A model generated the notes under the pieces. The model was not told the DNA's origin. It saw only the letters and a list, made by a program, of their open reading frames with translations, and searched no databases. From an uncultured Mycoplasma sp. (lineage in GTDB: Bacteria; Bacillota_I; Bacilli_A; Mycoplasmatales; Metamycoplasmataceae): a stretch of 64,000 bases of DNA. Both the position numbers and the translations under genes were made by a program. This document shows, piece after piece, positions 8,811-19,693 of the stretch (the stretch's first letter is position 1; each line of letters opens with the position of its first letter). Location: the NCBI GenBank assembly GCA_947039505.1, contig CAMQYZ010000002.1:62001-126000 (forward strand), given 5' to 3'.

Positions 8811-10493
8811 TTAACTTACTACAGTTTGTGTGTTAATATTGATTGTGGTTTCATTTGTTAAAGTAATGTTTTGTGATCCACCTAGATACACTAAATTTAT
8901 GTTGGTGTTATAAATTATTTTGTAATCTGTTGCGTTTATTTTGGTAATCATTATTTTTGCATCATTTTGAAGAACACTTATTAATTCTATATACATATCT
9001 TCAAACGCACCCATTCTTGCTCTTGACAAAATACTTTTTAAAGTACCATTTCTTCCTAAGATGTTTAGTTTTATTCCCTTTGTGTTAAGGTTTGTTAAAT
9101 ATCTTAGTGAATCATTAAAAACATCTCCAGAAACAACGTCATTTAATTGATTATTAAATAAAGTGTCGTTTGAATTTAAAATTGTAGCTCAAGATTTAGT
9201 GAATAAATTTGCGTTTAATTGGGTGTTAGCACCAATTTCTAAGGATTCTATTTGACTCTTTTGAGCCACTACATCCTTGATTAAATTAGTTTCAAATTGA
9301 CTACCTTGATCGATAACAATCTTGTTTTTGTTGGCTGCTAAATTAGCGTCACTCAATAAGTCTGATGTTGTTTTAAAGTTTTTTATAGTAGCTTTAAAAC
9401 TTGCTATCTTAGGAACTCCTGAGGTAGAAATTGTGAAACCACCACTTAAAACACCAGTAATATCATTTGCTGTTAGGTTTTGAGCTTCCATTTTAATTAG
9501 TTCGACATCATTAAAGTATTTGTTAGCTATTCTATCGTCCAAAATAATATATTGATTAAATGGTGGAATTGTTTGTTTTCATTTAGCTCAAATTGTTGAG
9601 GCATATGTTGGTGTAAGTGCGTTATGCTCTCTAATTTTAATTGTTTGAGCCAAAATATTTAAAGCTGCTTGGTTAATATCTAAATTAACATAATAATTCA
9701 ATAAATTTATTTTTTGTGTTTTTTCGGTTTTTCACACATTATCTTCATAAATTTTACCAATAAAATCAAACGAAATACTTCATGGTTTCCCTTTTAAGTT
9801 AACTTGATTGAATGAAAAGTTTGTTGCAAATTGATTTTGAACTAAATTATTTAAACTTAACCTTTGATTTTGTGTATGAGTCTGTTGAATCAAGATTTCA
9901 TTATTATATTTTAAAAAATCATTCAAATTTATTGTCTGGATATTTTCTTCGTCTCTTAAATCCTTAATGAAATTAAGTTGATTGATTTGTGCAAGACTAA
10001 CCAAAGATACACTATGGTTGGTATATTTGTTGGTTAAAAATCCAGAAATATCAATGATTTCATTATCGATATTGTGTCCATCATAACTTCCATTCAAAGA
10101 CAACTTTAATACTCCTGTTTGTGATGAACCACTAATGATTTTTAGTTTTAAAGTTGCAAAGCCACCACTCTCTAAGTTAGTGTTTAAAAAATCATTTGTT
10201 AAATTACTAATATTAGAATATTCAGCAAAACCAAGTGCTTTTATTACTTTCAAATATTTATCTACTTTTAGTGTGGTGGAATTCAAAGATATTTCTCCAC
10301 CCTTTTGCAATTCATTTAAAACAGGAGGTATAGGATCTGGATTTGGATTAGGATCTGGATTAGGTGTAGGAGGCACTGTATCGCCTTCATTATCTTGGTT
10401 GGCAGTACATGAAACTAAAATTAGTGAAGACGTTGAACAAACCATCACTCCTCCAACTAATATTCATTTTATATTTTTACTTAGTTTTTTCAT
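8811..10493 (-). CDS. Large surface lipoprotein of unknown function
   Basis: 560 aa. The N-terminus MKKLSKNIKWILVGGVMV is a lipoprotein signal, and lipobox LILVSC gives the lipidated Cys near residue 28. A low-complexity proline/asparagine/aspartate spacer (PPTPNPDPNPNPDP) follows, as in other proteins anchored outside the mollicute membrane. The rest is a long Asn/Thr/Ile-rich extracellular domain with no motif I recognise. AAAGGTAG lies upstream. The frame crosses several TGA codons, all read as Trp. Likely exposed to the host, role unknown. Confidence 0.8.
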
Positions 10494-10765
10494 AAATTAC
10501 TACCTTTAATTAAATTGTTTTTATAAAATTATAAACACAAATATAAGGTTTCTACTTTAAATAAAAAAATTTAATATTTTTTTGCTTGAATATGTATTTA
10601 ATAATTCACAAAGTAATTTATATGTATAATGAGTTTTTAACAAAGAAAACATAGAGTAAAAAAAACTTTATTAAAACAGTACAAAAATAATGAATAATTC
10701 TAAAAATTCTTCACAAAATTTTGATTTAAATCTAGAGAAATAAATCGAAAACAAGATTAATATAA
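10494..10765. other. Intergenic region without a supported gene
   Basis: 272 bp between the lipoprotein start and the end of dps. TATAAT-like boxes occur near 10624. A short broken frame nearby (ATG AGT TTT TAA, then QRKHRVKKTLLKQYKNNE) may be debris, but nothing is well enough supported to call a gene. Confidence 0.4.
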
Positions 10766-11188
10766 TTATTTACTAATTTTGCTAAATTGTCATCTTCATT
10801 TATCGGCAGATAAATAGATTTCATCTAACATAGGTTGAATGGTGTTTGTTCCTTCAACTTTATCGCATAAATTAATTAATGTTGTTAAATCAACAACAAT
10901 AATTTTTGAAATTTCTTGAGAGTTAAATTCTTTTGCTTCAACTTCTTGAATTACACTATATTTTAATTGATCTTTTAGAGTTCCGATGGCTAAAGATTGA
11001 TTCATTACAATTTTTTCAGCAACATCATCATAAAATTTTGTTAAGTCTTCAAATAAATCTTCTGTGTTTTTGTGTAGAGAGAAGAATAATGATGTTTTCA
11101 TGTTTCAATGAATGTTATATACTTTGTTGGTTAAAACCATTAAAGAAGCTTGTAATACTTTTAGATTTTCTATGTTTTTGTTTTGCAT
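10766..11188 (-). CDS. dps: Dps-like ferritin-family protein
   Basis: A 140-aa Dps-type protein, which would oxidise and store iron and may protect DNA from peroxide. The family pattern is clear: VLTNKVYNIHWNMKTSLFFSLHKNTEDLF with the conserved His near residue 26, then FYDDVAEKIVMNQSLAIGTL with the D..AE pair of the inter-subunit ferroxidase site. The C-terminus after an in-frame TGA (Trp) reads RWQFSKISK. Shine-Dalgarno AAGGAAT lies before the ATG. No fur- or perR-type gene is visible nearby. Confidence 0.8.
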
Positions 11189-11481
11189 ATTGATTTATTC
11201 CTTTTAATCACTTATAAATGATTTATTTTATTCCTTAAATTATACTATGTTTAGCAAGTGCTTTATTTAATACTATACAAAAAAACCTATTAGTTTTTTT
11301 GCATACTATTTATTTTTAAAATATAGAATAATGCTTGATAATTTACTTTTGATTAGAAGAAAACGCTTTTGTTTTTGCATCTTTTAAGCTATCATTTCAA
11401 GCGTTCAAGTTTTTTTGTGGTGTTGTTTTAAAACCGAATTATTAATTTGTGAGATAATTTTAGAATATAAGTGAGGCATTT
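11189..11481. other. Intergenic region with gene debris and a hairpin
   Basis: The stretch contains the hairpin listed separately. On the minus strand at about 11355-11440 an open tail reads GFKTTPQKNLNAWNDSLKDAKTKAFSSNQK and stop; a stop lies just upstream in frame, so it looks like the truncated end of a lost gene. Confidence 0.35.
11278..11301. terminator. Bidirectional terminator-like hairpin
   Basis: A perfect 9-bp stem CAAAAAAAC/GTTTTTTTG with loop CTATTA. The A- and T-runs in the arms mean either strand could use it. It lies upstream of dps. Confidence 0.5.
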
Positions 11482-11991
11482 GTGAAAGAATTACATATTA
11501 AAAAAATGAAAATTATTTGAACACTAGGGTTATCTTCGTTGATTTTATTTTCTTTCTTTATTACGACGTTAATCATTACTCTAATGATATATCAAAGTCA
11601 AAACACCATTACAAATGATTCAGTTTATATTACTTTTACCATTTTATCTGTTATTGGTATTTTAGTGGCTGCAATTTTATCTTTTGCAGGCTCTTTAATT
11701 ATTTTAATAACTGATTTTAAAAACAAAGAAATTAATGAATCTAGAATATTGTGAGGGCTTTTATCATTGTTTTTATTGGGTTCTGTTGGGTTAATCATTT
11801 TTTCTTCCATTAATAAATCAAAGTTATCTCAAAAAGATATGCCTTTATCAAGTAAAGAAAATAATGAGGCGACAAACAATGAATCACTTCCCAAAGATAG
11901 TTTAGAAGTTGTGAATCAGGCCTTTAAAATGCTTGAAACTGGAGCCATAACTAAAGAAGAGTATGATAAGATTAAAGAACAAAATTTATAA
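11482..11991 (+). CDS. Small membrane protein with SHOCT tail (paralogue 1)
   Basis: 169 aa from GTG at 11482, preceded by GTGAGG; an internal ATG at 11506 is an alternative start. Two strong membrane helices (TLGLSSLILFSFFITTLIITLMI and FTILSVIGILVAAILSFAGSLIIL) are followed by the family motif ITDFKNKEINESRILWGLLSLFLLGSVGLIIF and a third helix. A charged linker leads to a SHOCT domain, AFKMLETGAITKEEYDKIKE. SHOCT is a short helical module found at protein ends in many bacteria; its role is unclear. First of three tandem paralogous genes on this strand. Confidence 0.75.
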
Positions 11992-12053
11992 ATTTGAATT
12001 AACATTCTAAGTTGACTTGTTTTCAGTAAATATAGATTTCAAGGGAGCTTTTT

Positions 12054-12941
12054 GTGAAAAAAATGAAAATAATTTTTTGAGGAGGAATTTCTTTCTTTAT
12101 AGTATTTGCAATTATATTGTTGTGATTATCAATTATGTTAATTATAACTTTTTATCATGAAACCGATTTTTTTTTAGGAGTTTTTGTCAATGCTTTTTCA
12201 ACTGTCATGTTTCTTTCTGAGTTAGTTTATATTTTGTTGTTTCTTGTTTTGATATCTTGAATTTTCTCTATTACACTCTTATCTATAAAATTTGATAATC
12301 CAGAAGTGAATAAATCCAAGGTACTTTGGGGTTGGTTATCATTGTTTTTGCTGGGTCCTATTGGTTGAATTGTTTTTGCAACTATTAATCAAAATAAACT
12401 AATTAATAATAGTGAATTTGTAGAAAATTGAAATATGAAAAAAATAAAATTAATTTTAAACTTAGGGATAACTTCTTTGGTGCTATCATCTATTTTTGTT
12501 TTTCTTTTGGGTGTTTTGATATTTTTTGCAATGGCAAATACCGATATAACCACTGTTGCTGTGTGAAATTCTGCACTTATTGTGGTAACCTTTGGACTTG
12601 TTGTTTCTTCAATTTTGGCTGTGGTGGGTTCTATTTTGATTTTATCCACAGATTTCAAAAACAATGATGTTAATGACTCAAAAATTCTATGAGGTTTATT
12701 GTCTTTATTTTTAATAGGTCCTATAGGCCTTATAGTTTTTGCCAAAAAAAATCAGCAAAAATTGGTTGATGAATCTGTTGATGCATCCGTTGATGACAAT
12801 ATATCAACAACTTCATCTTTTTCAATCAAACAAATAAACGATCAACTGGGAGATATTGCCAAAAATTTTAAGTTATTTGAAGCAGGCGAAATTACTAAAG
12901 AAGAATTTGATAAAATAAAAGAAAAAAATCTTTCAAAATAA
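12054..12941 (+). CDS. Fused duplicate of the TM-SHOCT membrane protein (paralogues 2+3 in one frame)
   Basis: With TGA as Trp the frame runs unbroken for 295 codons from GTG at 12054 (Shine-Dalgarno AAGGGAG) to TAA at 12939. The first half is one copy of the family (KKMKIIFWGG, helices, KSKVLWGWLSLFLLGPIGWIVF). It joins through INNSEFVENWN to a second copy that begins MKKIKLIL at 12435, repeats ILWGLLSLFLIGPIGLIVF and ends in SHOCT, LFEAGEITKEEFDKIKEKN. The second ATG has only a weak ribosome site. Under the standard code this would wrongly appear as separate fragments. Confidence 0.7.
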
Positions 12942-12967
12942 AGTGTTTATAAAAGAGTGATTAAATT

Positions 12968-13282
12968 GTGAAAAACTTTAAAAAGATAACCATTATGGCA
13001 ATTCTTTCTTGGGTTTTATATGCAATTTCTTCTGTTTTGCTTATGTCTTATCTCATTGGAGTTGTGACGGCAAATTCAACTGTGTTTCTTTATGGTGTTC
13101 TTTTTGCTGTTGTGTGTTCTGCTATAGTCATATCTTGTGTTGGTTCAATTATGATCATCGTCACTGATTTTGAAAATAAACAAATTAATGATTCACGTAT
13201 TCTGTGAGGTTTATTGTCTTTATTCTTGCTTGGTCCTATCGGTCTTTTAGTTTTTGTTGTTAATAAAAAACAGGCGATATAA
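12968..13282 (+). CDS. Small membrane protein, TM-SHOCT family without SHOCT (paralogue 4)
   Basis: 104 aa from GTG at 12968. It keeps the helices and the hallmark VTDFENKQINDSRILWGLLSLFLLGPIGLLVF but ends at NKKQAI, just where the linker and SHOCT tail of its relatives would begin. The 26-base gap from the preceding gene holds AGAGTG as a weak ribosome site. It may be a natural short form or a truncated copy; the 3' flank has no recognisable SHOCT remnant. Confidence 0.65.
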
Positions 13283-13460
13283 CAACCTATTGATAGTTTG
13301 CTTGAAAACGTTTTATACTTTTAGGTTTTCAATATTTGGTTTTTGTTTAATATACTTTTATTATTTATTCATAAATTTAATATCTAAGAAAAAATTTCCG
13401 TATCACGAATCTACTCTATCTTTATTTAATTATCTTGTAAACTATTTCAATTTCGGAAGT

Positions 13461-13718
13461 CTACTTGCTTTTGAATCACTCGGCTGCATCAATTGAATCA
13501 AAATTTCCCTTGCAATGATTTAAACACTTTTCCAAATCATGCATTGTGCATATAGATTCTTCACTTACTTTGTCTTGACAAGATTCTAATTCTTTTAAAT
13601 AATCATTACAAGCACCAGATGCAAAGGTATTATTTGCAATTGTTTCTTGCTTTTTAGACACTTCTAAAACTCTTTTATCTATTTCAAAAATCAACTCTTC
13701 TTTTGTATTTTCTTTCAT
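13461..13718 (-). CDS. Small cysteine-rich protein of unknown function
   Basis: 85 aa from ATG at 13718 (MKENTKEELIFEIDKR); GTG at 13727 is also possible. The protein is helical and charged, with cysteines in a regular pattern: CNDYLKELESC (C-x9-C), then CTMHDLEKC and LNHC. Together they could bind a metal or form disulfides, somewhat like twin-CX9C proteins, but this is only a spacing resemblance. It passes one TGA (Trp) before TAG. No homologue is recognised. Confidence 0.5.
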
Positions 13719-13786
13719 TGAACACACTCATTTCAATTTCAATAATATTACATTTTCCAATAAATAACGCCTTATATAAAAGATCG

Positions 13787-15004
13787 TTAAGTGTTTCCAG
13801 AATTTGAATTATATCCCTTAGCAAAAGAATTATATTCTTCAATGTAATTCTTTTCTAATTGGTCCATTTCATCTTTTGTTTCACATTCAATATATTTTCA
13901 ATAAAAATCATCATCATTAAACCAGTCTTTAGCAAAAATAATATTTTTAACTTCGCCCTTATTAAAGTGTTGGTTCATTACTCTTTTAATAACATTTTTA
14001 GATTGCCCTACATAATATTTGTTTTTTGTTTTATTTCAAAATATATAAATTCCTTTAATTTCATTATCTCAATTGTGGTTAAATGAACTTCTCAAGTTTA
14101 AAAAGTCCTCATTTTCATCATTTCTTAAAGAGTTGGATTTATAATCTTTCAATTTTATTGATAAAAGATCAGTTTGTTTTAAATTAATATTAATTAAGTT
14201 TTCCTCTACCATTTTTTCATATTCTACAATCTTTTTGTTTTTTTCAAGTATGGTAATATCTCTGTTTTTAATAGATTTTTCTAAATCTTGAGCGCTATTT
14301 TTTTGAATAATTTTGTTGTTTTCTGCTTTTGTTTCAGAAAAATAAAAAATTCAAGATATTAATCCTAATATTGAGAAAGACAAACAAATAAAGATAATTC
14401 TTTTCAAATTAGAATCAGGTATAGTTCTAAGGTTTTGGTTATTCTTGTTGATTTCTACTTGTTTTTCATAATTTTTGTTGACCAACAAGATGTCTTTTTT
14501 AAAATCATTAATTTTATCATTATTTTTATTCCTTATAGATTCCATATTTTCTATTTTGCTTTTGAGAGAAGTTATGTCCATTTCTTTTTGTTTTCAAGAG
14601 GGGATGTAATCAAAATAATCTATAATATCATCATTGATTTGTTTAATAAATTCATATTTCAATAGTTCTTCTTCTAAAAATTTGTTAATATTAATTCTTT
14701 TACTAATGCTTTTAATATTTTTAGTCTTAATAGAATAATCGCCATAAATGGGTGTTTTAACATAATTATTTTGAACATATTTAGTAATTTTAGGTTTCTT
14801 TTCATAATTTTTAATAACTAAAATTAATTTTTTTGTATTGTCATCATATTCTAATTTATCAATAAAATCATAATTTAGGTAATCAGTTTTTTGGAAACCG
14901 TTGTTTATTGTTTGTGAGCTGCTATTTCGATATTGATCATTCATTGTTTTCTTATATATTTTTTTAGTAAATTTATATATTTGTTTAATGGTTATTTGTT
15001 TCAT
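13787..15004 (-). CDS. Membrane-anchored GIY-YIG nuclease-like protein
   Basis: 405 aa. The N-terminal 140 residues are lysine/asparagine rich. A coiled coil (about 145-195, SLKSKIENMESIRNKNNDKI) leads to one membrane helix (IIFICLSFSILGLISWIF, near residue 215), then a second coiled coil and a C-terminal GIY-YIG domain: KGIYIFWNK, NKYYVGQS, VIKRVMNQH and EKNYIEEYNSFAKGYNSNSG, which retain the Gly-Ile-Tyr, Tyr-Val-Gly, Arg and Glu positions of the active site. GIY-YIG enzymes cut DNA. TATAAT (15011-15016) lies 6 bases before ATG (leaderless). Next to the RM gene, so defence is plausible but unproven. Confidence 0.75.
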
Positions 15005-15143
15005 TCATAAATTATATTATAAAGACACTTAATTCAAATGTTATTAGAGTTAATGCTTGTTGTGTTGAAAAACAATAAAAATGAATTTAAAAAACAAATA
15101 ATCAAATTATATTTCACTCTTGTTTTACAAAAAAACAGAGAAT

Positions 15144-17228
15144 TTATTGTAATATTTTAGCAATGTATTTATCCATAAATTCAAAATCAGGACCATTACT
15201 ATTTCCGGGTAAACGAACAAATTCACTTTCAGGATTAAGGGTCTTACCATGACCATATTTACCAAATCACTCAACACTACAAGATAGGGCAATAAAATTA
15301 GCAATGTTTTCATTCATTGGATTTGATGATTTAGCTATAAGTATTCTTATGTTTTTAACTGCAGAAAAATCATATGTTTTTGCATAAGTTTTTCCTGATC
15401 CGCCATCACCGCCACAAACAACCGCCAACATTGCGTTTTTTTGTGTTGCATGAAATATTTTAATTGGATTAGATTTATATCCACCAATTCCTTCGTTAAT
15501 TTTTTTTGCAGTAATTAAAGGAACACCAACCTCATCATCCTTGCTATTTTTTTCCATACCATTTTCTATATTAAATAGGTCTAAAATATTAAATTCATGT
15601 CAATCCACATTATCTAACTGTTCAACACCTTGTTTTATGTTTAAATTAAAATTATGTTGAATTTTATTCAAGAAAAGACTACTATAATATTCTCTTAATT
15701 TTCTTTCAAAATCAAGTTTTCCTTGAAATTTTGGATAAAAATTTAAATTTTGATCAATTGTTCTACTTTCATAATTATTGTAATCAAATGGAGCTTCATT
15801 AATTTTATACCTTCCATTCTTGCCTCTCAATAGTTCATAACCATCTTCCTCATAATTAAAAGTTTTAATAAAGTCTGTTTTTGTGTGTTTTCTGTGTGTC
15901 TCAAAAACCACAATTCCTGTTCACACAGCTGCATTTGGTAAAAACAATTTTCTATTTAATGTAACCACTTTTCTTAGTGTATGTTTTTTTAATATTTTGC
16001 TATTTTTTATTTCCTTAATAACCGTTAAAGGAAGAATTGATGCAACAACTCCGTTTTCAGCACAATTATCTAAAGCAGCCTCAACAAAATTTAATTCAGG
16101 TATTTGAATTGAAAAAGGAGGATTCATTAAAACTTTGTTGTAAACACATTTCATTAAGGGTAATTGTGAGAAGCAATCTGTTTTAAAAATTTGAGATGAT
16201 CCATCACCATGAAGCAACATATTAATGCCTGCTAGGGTGGCATTAAATTCATCCAATTCTATACCTATTATTTTAGATCTTTTAATTTGTTCTTGCTTTT
16301 CGGGGTTGTTTGTTTTACTTAGAAGGTGGAATAATGCATTGGTCAAAAAGGTTCCTGAACCACAAGTTGGGTCTAAAACAGTATCATTTATATTCAAGTT
16401 AACAAGGTTTATCATAAGTTCTGCAATGTGGTCTGGGGTGAATACTTCTCCCTTTTCTTGACTATCGGCACTATTTCATTTTCTAAATATTTTAAGAAAA
16501 GAATTCATTGTATCTTGTCCTGATTTTTCACTAACGTTTATAAAGTTGTGTATGTTGTGAATTGTAGAAATTATATGTATAAGGTTGGATATTTTAGCTC
16601 TTTTAATGCTGTCATCTTCAAAAACTTTGTTTATTAAATAATCTTTTTTCTCTTTTTTTTGCACCGGCTCATCAGCAATAATTGTTTCAATACCCTCTTT
16701 AATAGACATCAATAATTGATTTGTTGTACCGCCTAAAAATAATCTTTTTTTATATTTTAAACATAACATAACAGATCCAATAAAAGGAACGTTGTGTTGT
16801 TTGTTAATACCGCTTTTCCTAAAATAATTTGCAAGATTTTTGGTTTCTTTTGAAACTATTTCTGGACTAGTTATTTTTTTAGAAAGATAGTTTTCCACAT
16901 AATATGCTGCGTTTTTTGGCTCTGTTTCTGTTTTAGCAAGCTTCCCTTGAATATAACATTCAAAAGTATCCCCGTTATATTTAAAACCTATATATTTTGG
17001 GTTTATTTCCTGAATCATATAGTCTTCAAGTTGTCCTTCAAATTTTTTTCCTCTTGCTTTCGCATCAAGTATAAAAGTTACTCCATCTAAGTAAAAATAT
17101 CCATCTGGTTTTTTTGCAGATCGTTCCTTACCTTTGTAAATAAACAGTGTCCCATCAGTTTTGTTTTCTAACCCCAATATTCTTTCAAAGTCTTTAATAA
17201 CCTGAAATTCAGTATTACCATTAATCAT
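15144..17228 (-). CDS. Type IIG restriction-modification enzyme (nuclease, N6-adenine methylase and recognition domain in one chain)
   Basis: 694 aa. An N-terminal PD-(D/E)xK nuclease is suggested by PD at 41-42 and DAK at 55-57. A helical linker is followed by the gamma-class methylase: motif I DPTCGSGTF near residue 286, GIELDEFNATLAGINML, and motif IV NPPF near residue 369. The C-terminal 150 residues look like a target-recognition domain (WHEFNILDLFNIENG, VPLITAKKINEGIGGY, LPGN). No separate R, M or S gene is near. Strong GGAGG precedes ATG. Continuous through four TGA codons (Trp), so it appears intact. Confidence 0.8.
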
Positions 17229-17418
17229 ATTTTAACCTCCACAAAATTTAGTTATTCATATTTAAAGTGAACTATATTTTAATTTTACAACAAGTTATAA
17301 AAACGATAGAATATTTAAACATAAAAAAAGACAAATTGATAAAAAGAAAAACTTATTATTTAAACAATATGTTGATATAATTTTAAATAATATTCAAAAT
17401 ATTGGAAAAGAGGTTTTT

Positions 17419-17625
17419 GTGAAATACATTGTTGTTCAAAGAGAAAAAAAATTAGTGGGAAGTTCTATTTTGGCACCAATGCCGGACATTAGATTAGAAT
17501 TCAATACACAATCAGAAGCTGATGAAAATCTATTAATTTGCAAAAACCTTGTGTCTGTAGGTTTGAATGAAGGAAGAGAAAGTCAAGAAGGTTCTATAGA
17601 GTGTTGAATAGAAATTGAAGAATAA
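17419..17625 (+). CDS. Small protein of unknown function (paralogue of the one at 27867)
   Basis: 68 aa from GTG at 17419 with AGAGG upstream; the C-terminus crosses one TGA (ECWIEIEE). Beta-type start YIVVQREKK, then FNTQSEADENL and SIE...IEE. The same order (FVVYRK, FKTKAEAEAY, GSIET, IIEEE) occurs in the 68-aa protein at 27867-28073, so the two are probably distant paralogues. Function unknown. Confidence 0.55.
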
Positions 17626-17691
17626 CTTTATCATATTTAACAATTTTTAAAAATCTTCAAAGCAAAAAAATAACACTATAATTAATAACAT

Positions 17692-18891
17692 ATGATAAAA
17701 AACAATGTTACAAATTCTTGGTTAGGAAAAATAGTGGTCCAAAATAACAATATTTATTTAATGCAAAATGATCTTGGCTCAAATGGAGAATTATTAGCAT
17801 ATAAGATCGGGATTCTCTTTAAAGCAATACAATCAACTATTGATGATGCATTATTCTCATATGCATCAGAAAAGATAAGCAATCAAGATATCAAGTTATT
17901 TAACTTTGATAATAATGTCTTTTGAAATAAAGATCATTATTATACCCATCCTTTTAGTGATGGTTATGTTTGACATGAAAATTATTTTTTACAGAACTCA
18001 TCGCTATTTAAAGACAAAGATCACTATGTCTTTAATATGATCATTCAAGACGGTGTATTAGGGGACATCAAGCTTAGTTCAGAACTCAACAATAATAAGC
18101 AACTTATTTATAATAAAATGCTTGAGATATCTTCATGATCTTTTAATGATAGCTTTCATGATACAGAAGCCTTATTTTACAAAACAATATTTTTTAACAA
18201 TTCTTTTATTCAAAAAATTAAACTAGATAAACTAAAGTTAAAAGATATCATGTCAGAAGATCAATTCACTCGGATTACTAATGTATTAGATATGATTGAG
18301 TCTTCAATAAGGAGATCCGATTTTATTAACGTCTTAAGATGTTTAAGAGTTTTAAGGAAAAGTGTGATTGAACACATCTTTGACGATTACTTTGTTCCTA
18401 TTTATAGTGAAACACACTTTAAGATTAAAGAAAAGGTTGATTTAAAGGCTTTGGCTAGAGAGATTGAAGTAAATCAACAACCAAATAAATTAAATACCAA
18501 AATAGCTTTAATTGCTGATTGTTTCGAAATTTCCAACATTGAACAATTAATGAAACATTTTTCTAAGGTATATCAAGAATATTACCAAGGTCCCATCTAT
18601 TTCTCTTTTACTGATTTTGAAGATATCTTATTACCTAAAATCAATATGGACATAGATAACGCGGCAGTCATCAAGTTCATTCAAAAACATCTTTTGAAAT
18701 TAGAAACCAAAATCAATGATTGAAACAAAGCAAGCATCATAACAAAAAGATCTATCCATAAAAATAATCATCATTTAGAAAATAATCATGGTTGATATAT
18801 TAATCAAACAGAGTTAGATACAGTATATAAAATAACTACTATTTTTTTAGAGCCTTTGTTTTTATATGATCAATTTAAAAACAAAGAATAA
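17692..18891 (+). CDS. Unrecognised protein in the defence-like island
   Basis: 399 aa, no signal peptide or membrane helix. The N-terminal half is rich in aromatic and asparagine residues (FSDGYVWHENYF, SSWSFNDSFHDTE). The middle is helical: ITNVLDMIESSIRRSDFINVLRCLRVLRKSVIEHIFDDYF, which includes an R-x5-H (RKSVIEH) of the kind seen in HEPN ribonucleases, though one motif in a Lys/Arg-rich helix is weak evidence. Opens with TATAAT (17677-17682) 9 bases before ATG, so probably leaderless. Several TGA codons are Trp. It stands alone between the RM gene and the nucleotidyltransferase. Confidence 0.6.
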
Positions 18892-19002
18892 TAAGATAAT
18901 TGTTATAGATTTAACAAATAATTTTTTAGTTTTCTTTTGTTGAAAAACTTATTATTTTGTATAAAATTTATTTTTAAAATCATAAAGATACTTAATAAGT
19001 TA

Positions 19003-19656
19003 TTATTTTTCATATTTATCCAGAGTTTCTTTTATTGATTCAACAAATATAGAGAATGTTGCTAATTGGTCATCTTTATTTTTATCTATATTTTCGCATT
19101 TTTTATTTAAAAATATCTCTCTTAGTGTTTTTCACATATCAGATCCCTTAATTTCTGTTCCCTTTTCATATACACCTGTATTACTAAATTCTTCTCACTT
19201 TATGTAATCAGCGCTCTTTTGATCATCAGTTTTGCCTCTTAATATTTCTTTGATTTCAGTTTTTGGATTTGTTTTGATTAATGCAACATCAAATGATTTT
19301 ATTGCATGATTGCCTGCATCAGACCTTAAACATATTGTTATAACTGACGTTGATAATTTGACACTATATTTATTCCCTAAATGAGTTTTAAAAGAATCTT
19401 TTATAAAAATTTTTAGTTCTGGAGCAGACTCGCTATCAAATTTTTTAGACAAAAACATAAATTGATAATCAACATCTCACAGACTTTGACCCTTTTGCAC
19501 TACGAGATTTCTTTTTGTAGATCCCACTACTTGATAACTAAATGATTTTTTATATTCTTCTTTAACATCTGTTTGAACTTTTGGAATAGTTTCTTCCATA
19601 ATTTTCTTATATTCTTTTACTTCTTTCTTAGTTACATAGTTACATTCTTTTGACAT
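19003..19656 (-). CDS. Pol-beta-fold nucleotidyltransferase
   Basis: 217 aa. The nucleotidyltransferase active site is readable: GS at residues 45-46 in VVGSTKRN, a DxD pair at 61 and 63 in WDVDYQF, and a third acid at about 123 in KSFDVALI. Spacing resembles cGAS/DncV-like (CD-NTase) and OAS-like enzymes as well as antitoxin-type MNT proteins; the chain is short for a classical CD-NTase. AAGGAG lies upstream. It is divergent from a large protein with two HEPN motifs, with 37 bp between starts. A role in defence or toxin control is inferred from that pairing. Confidence 0.65.
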
Positions 19657-19693
19657 ATAAACTCCTTCGTTTGAATTTAGATATAATAATTAT

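Noticed and set aside
10135-10509. A plus-strand ORF with Gly/Ser repeats opposite the lipoprotein signal region
   Set aside because: It mirrors the Pro-Asn-Asp spacer of the lipoprotein; the repeats are only its complement.
10621-10695. A possible micro-gene MSF-stop-QRKHRVKKTLLKQYKNNE
   Set aside because: Needs a stop to be suppressed and has no support beyond a basic composition.
11355-11440. A minus-strand tail reading GFKTTPQKNLNAWNDSLKDAKTKAF
   Set aside because: Too short, with an in-frame stop just upstream; noted only as debris.
18899-18916. A further copy of the BMP operator (TTGTTA-N6-TAACAA)
   Set aside because: Arms are one base shorter and the spacing differs; there is no promoter or gene start at the matching distance, so chance in AT-rich DNA is likely.
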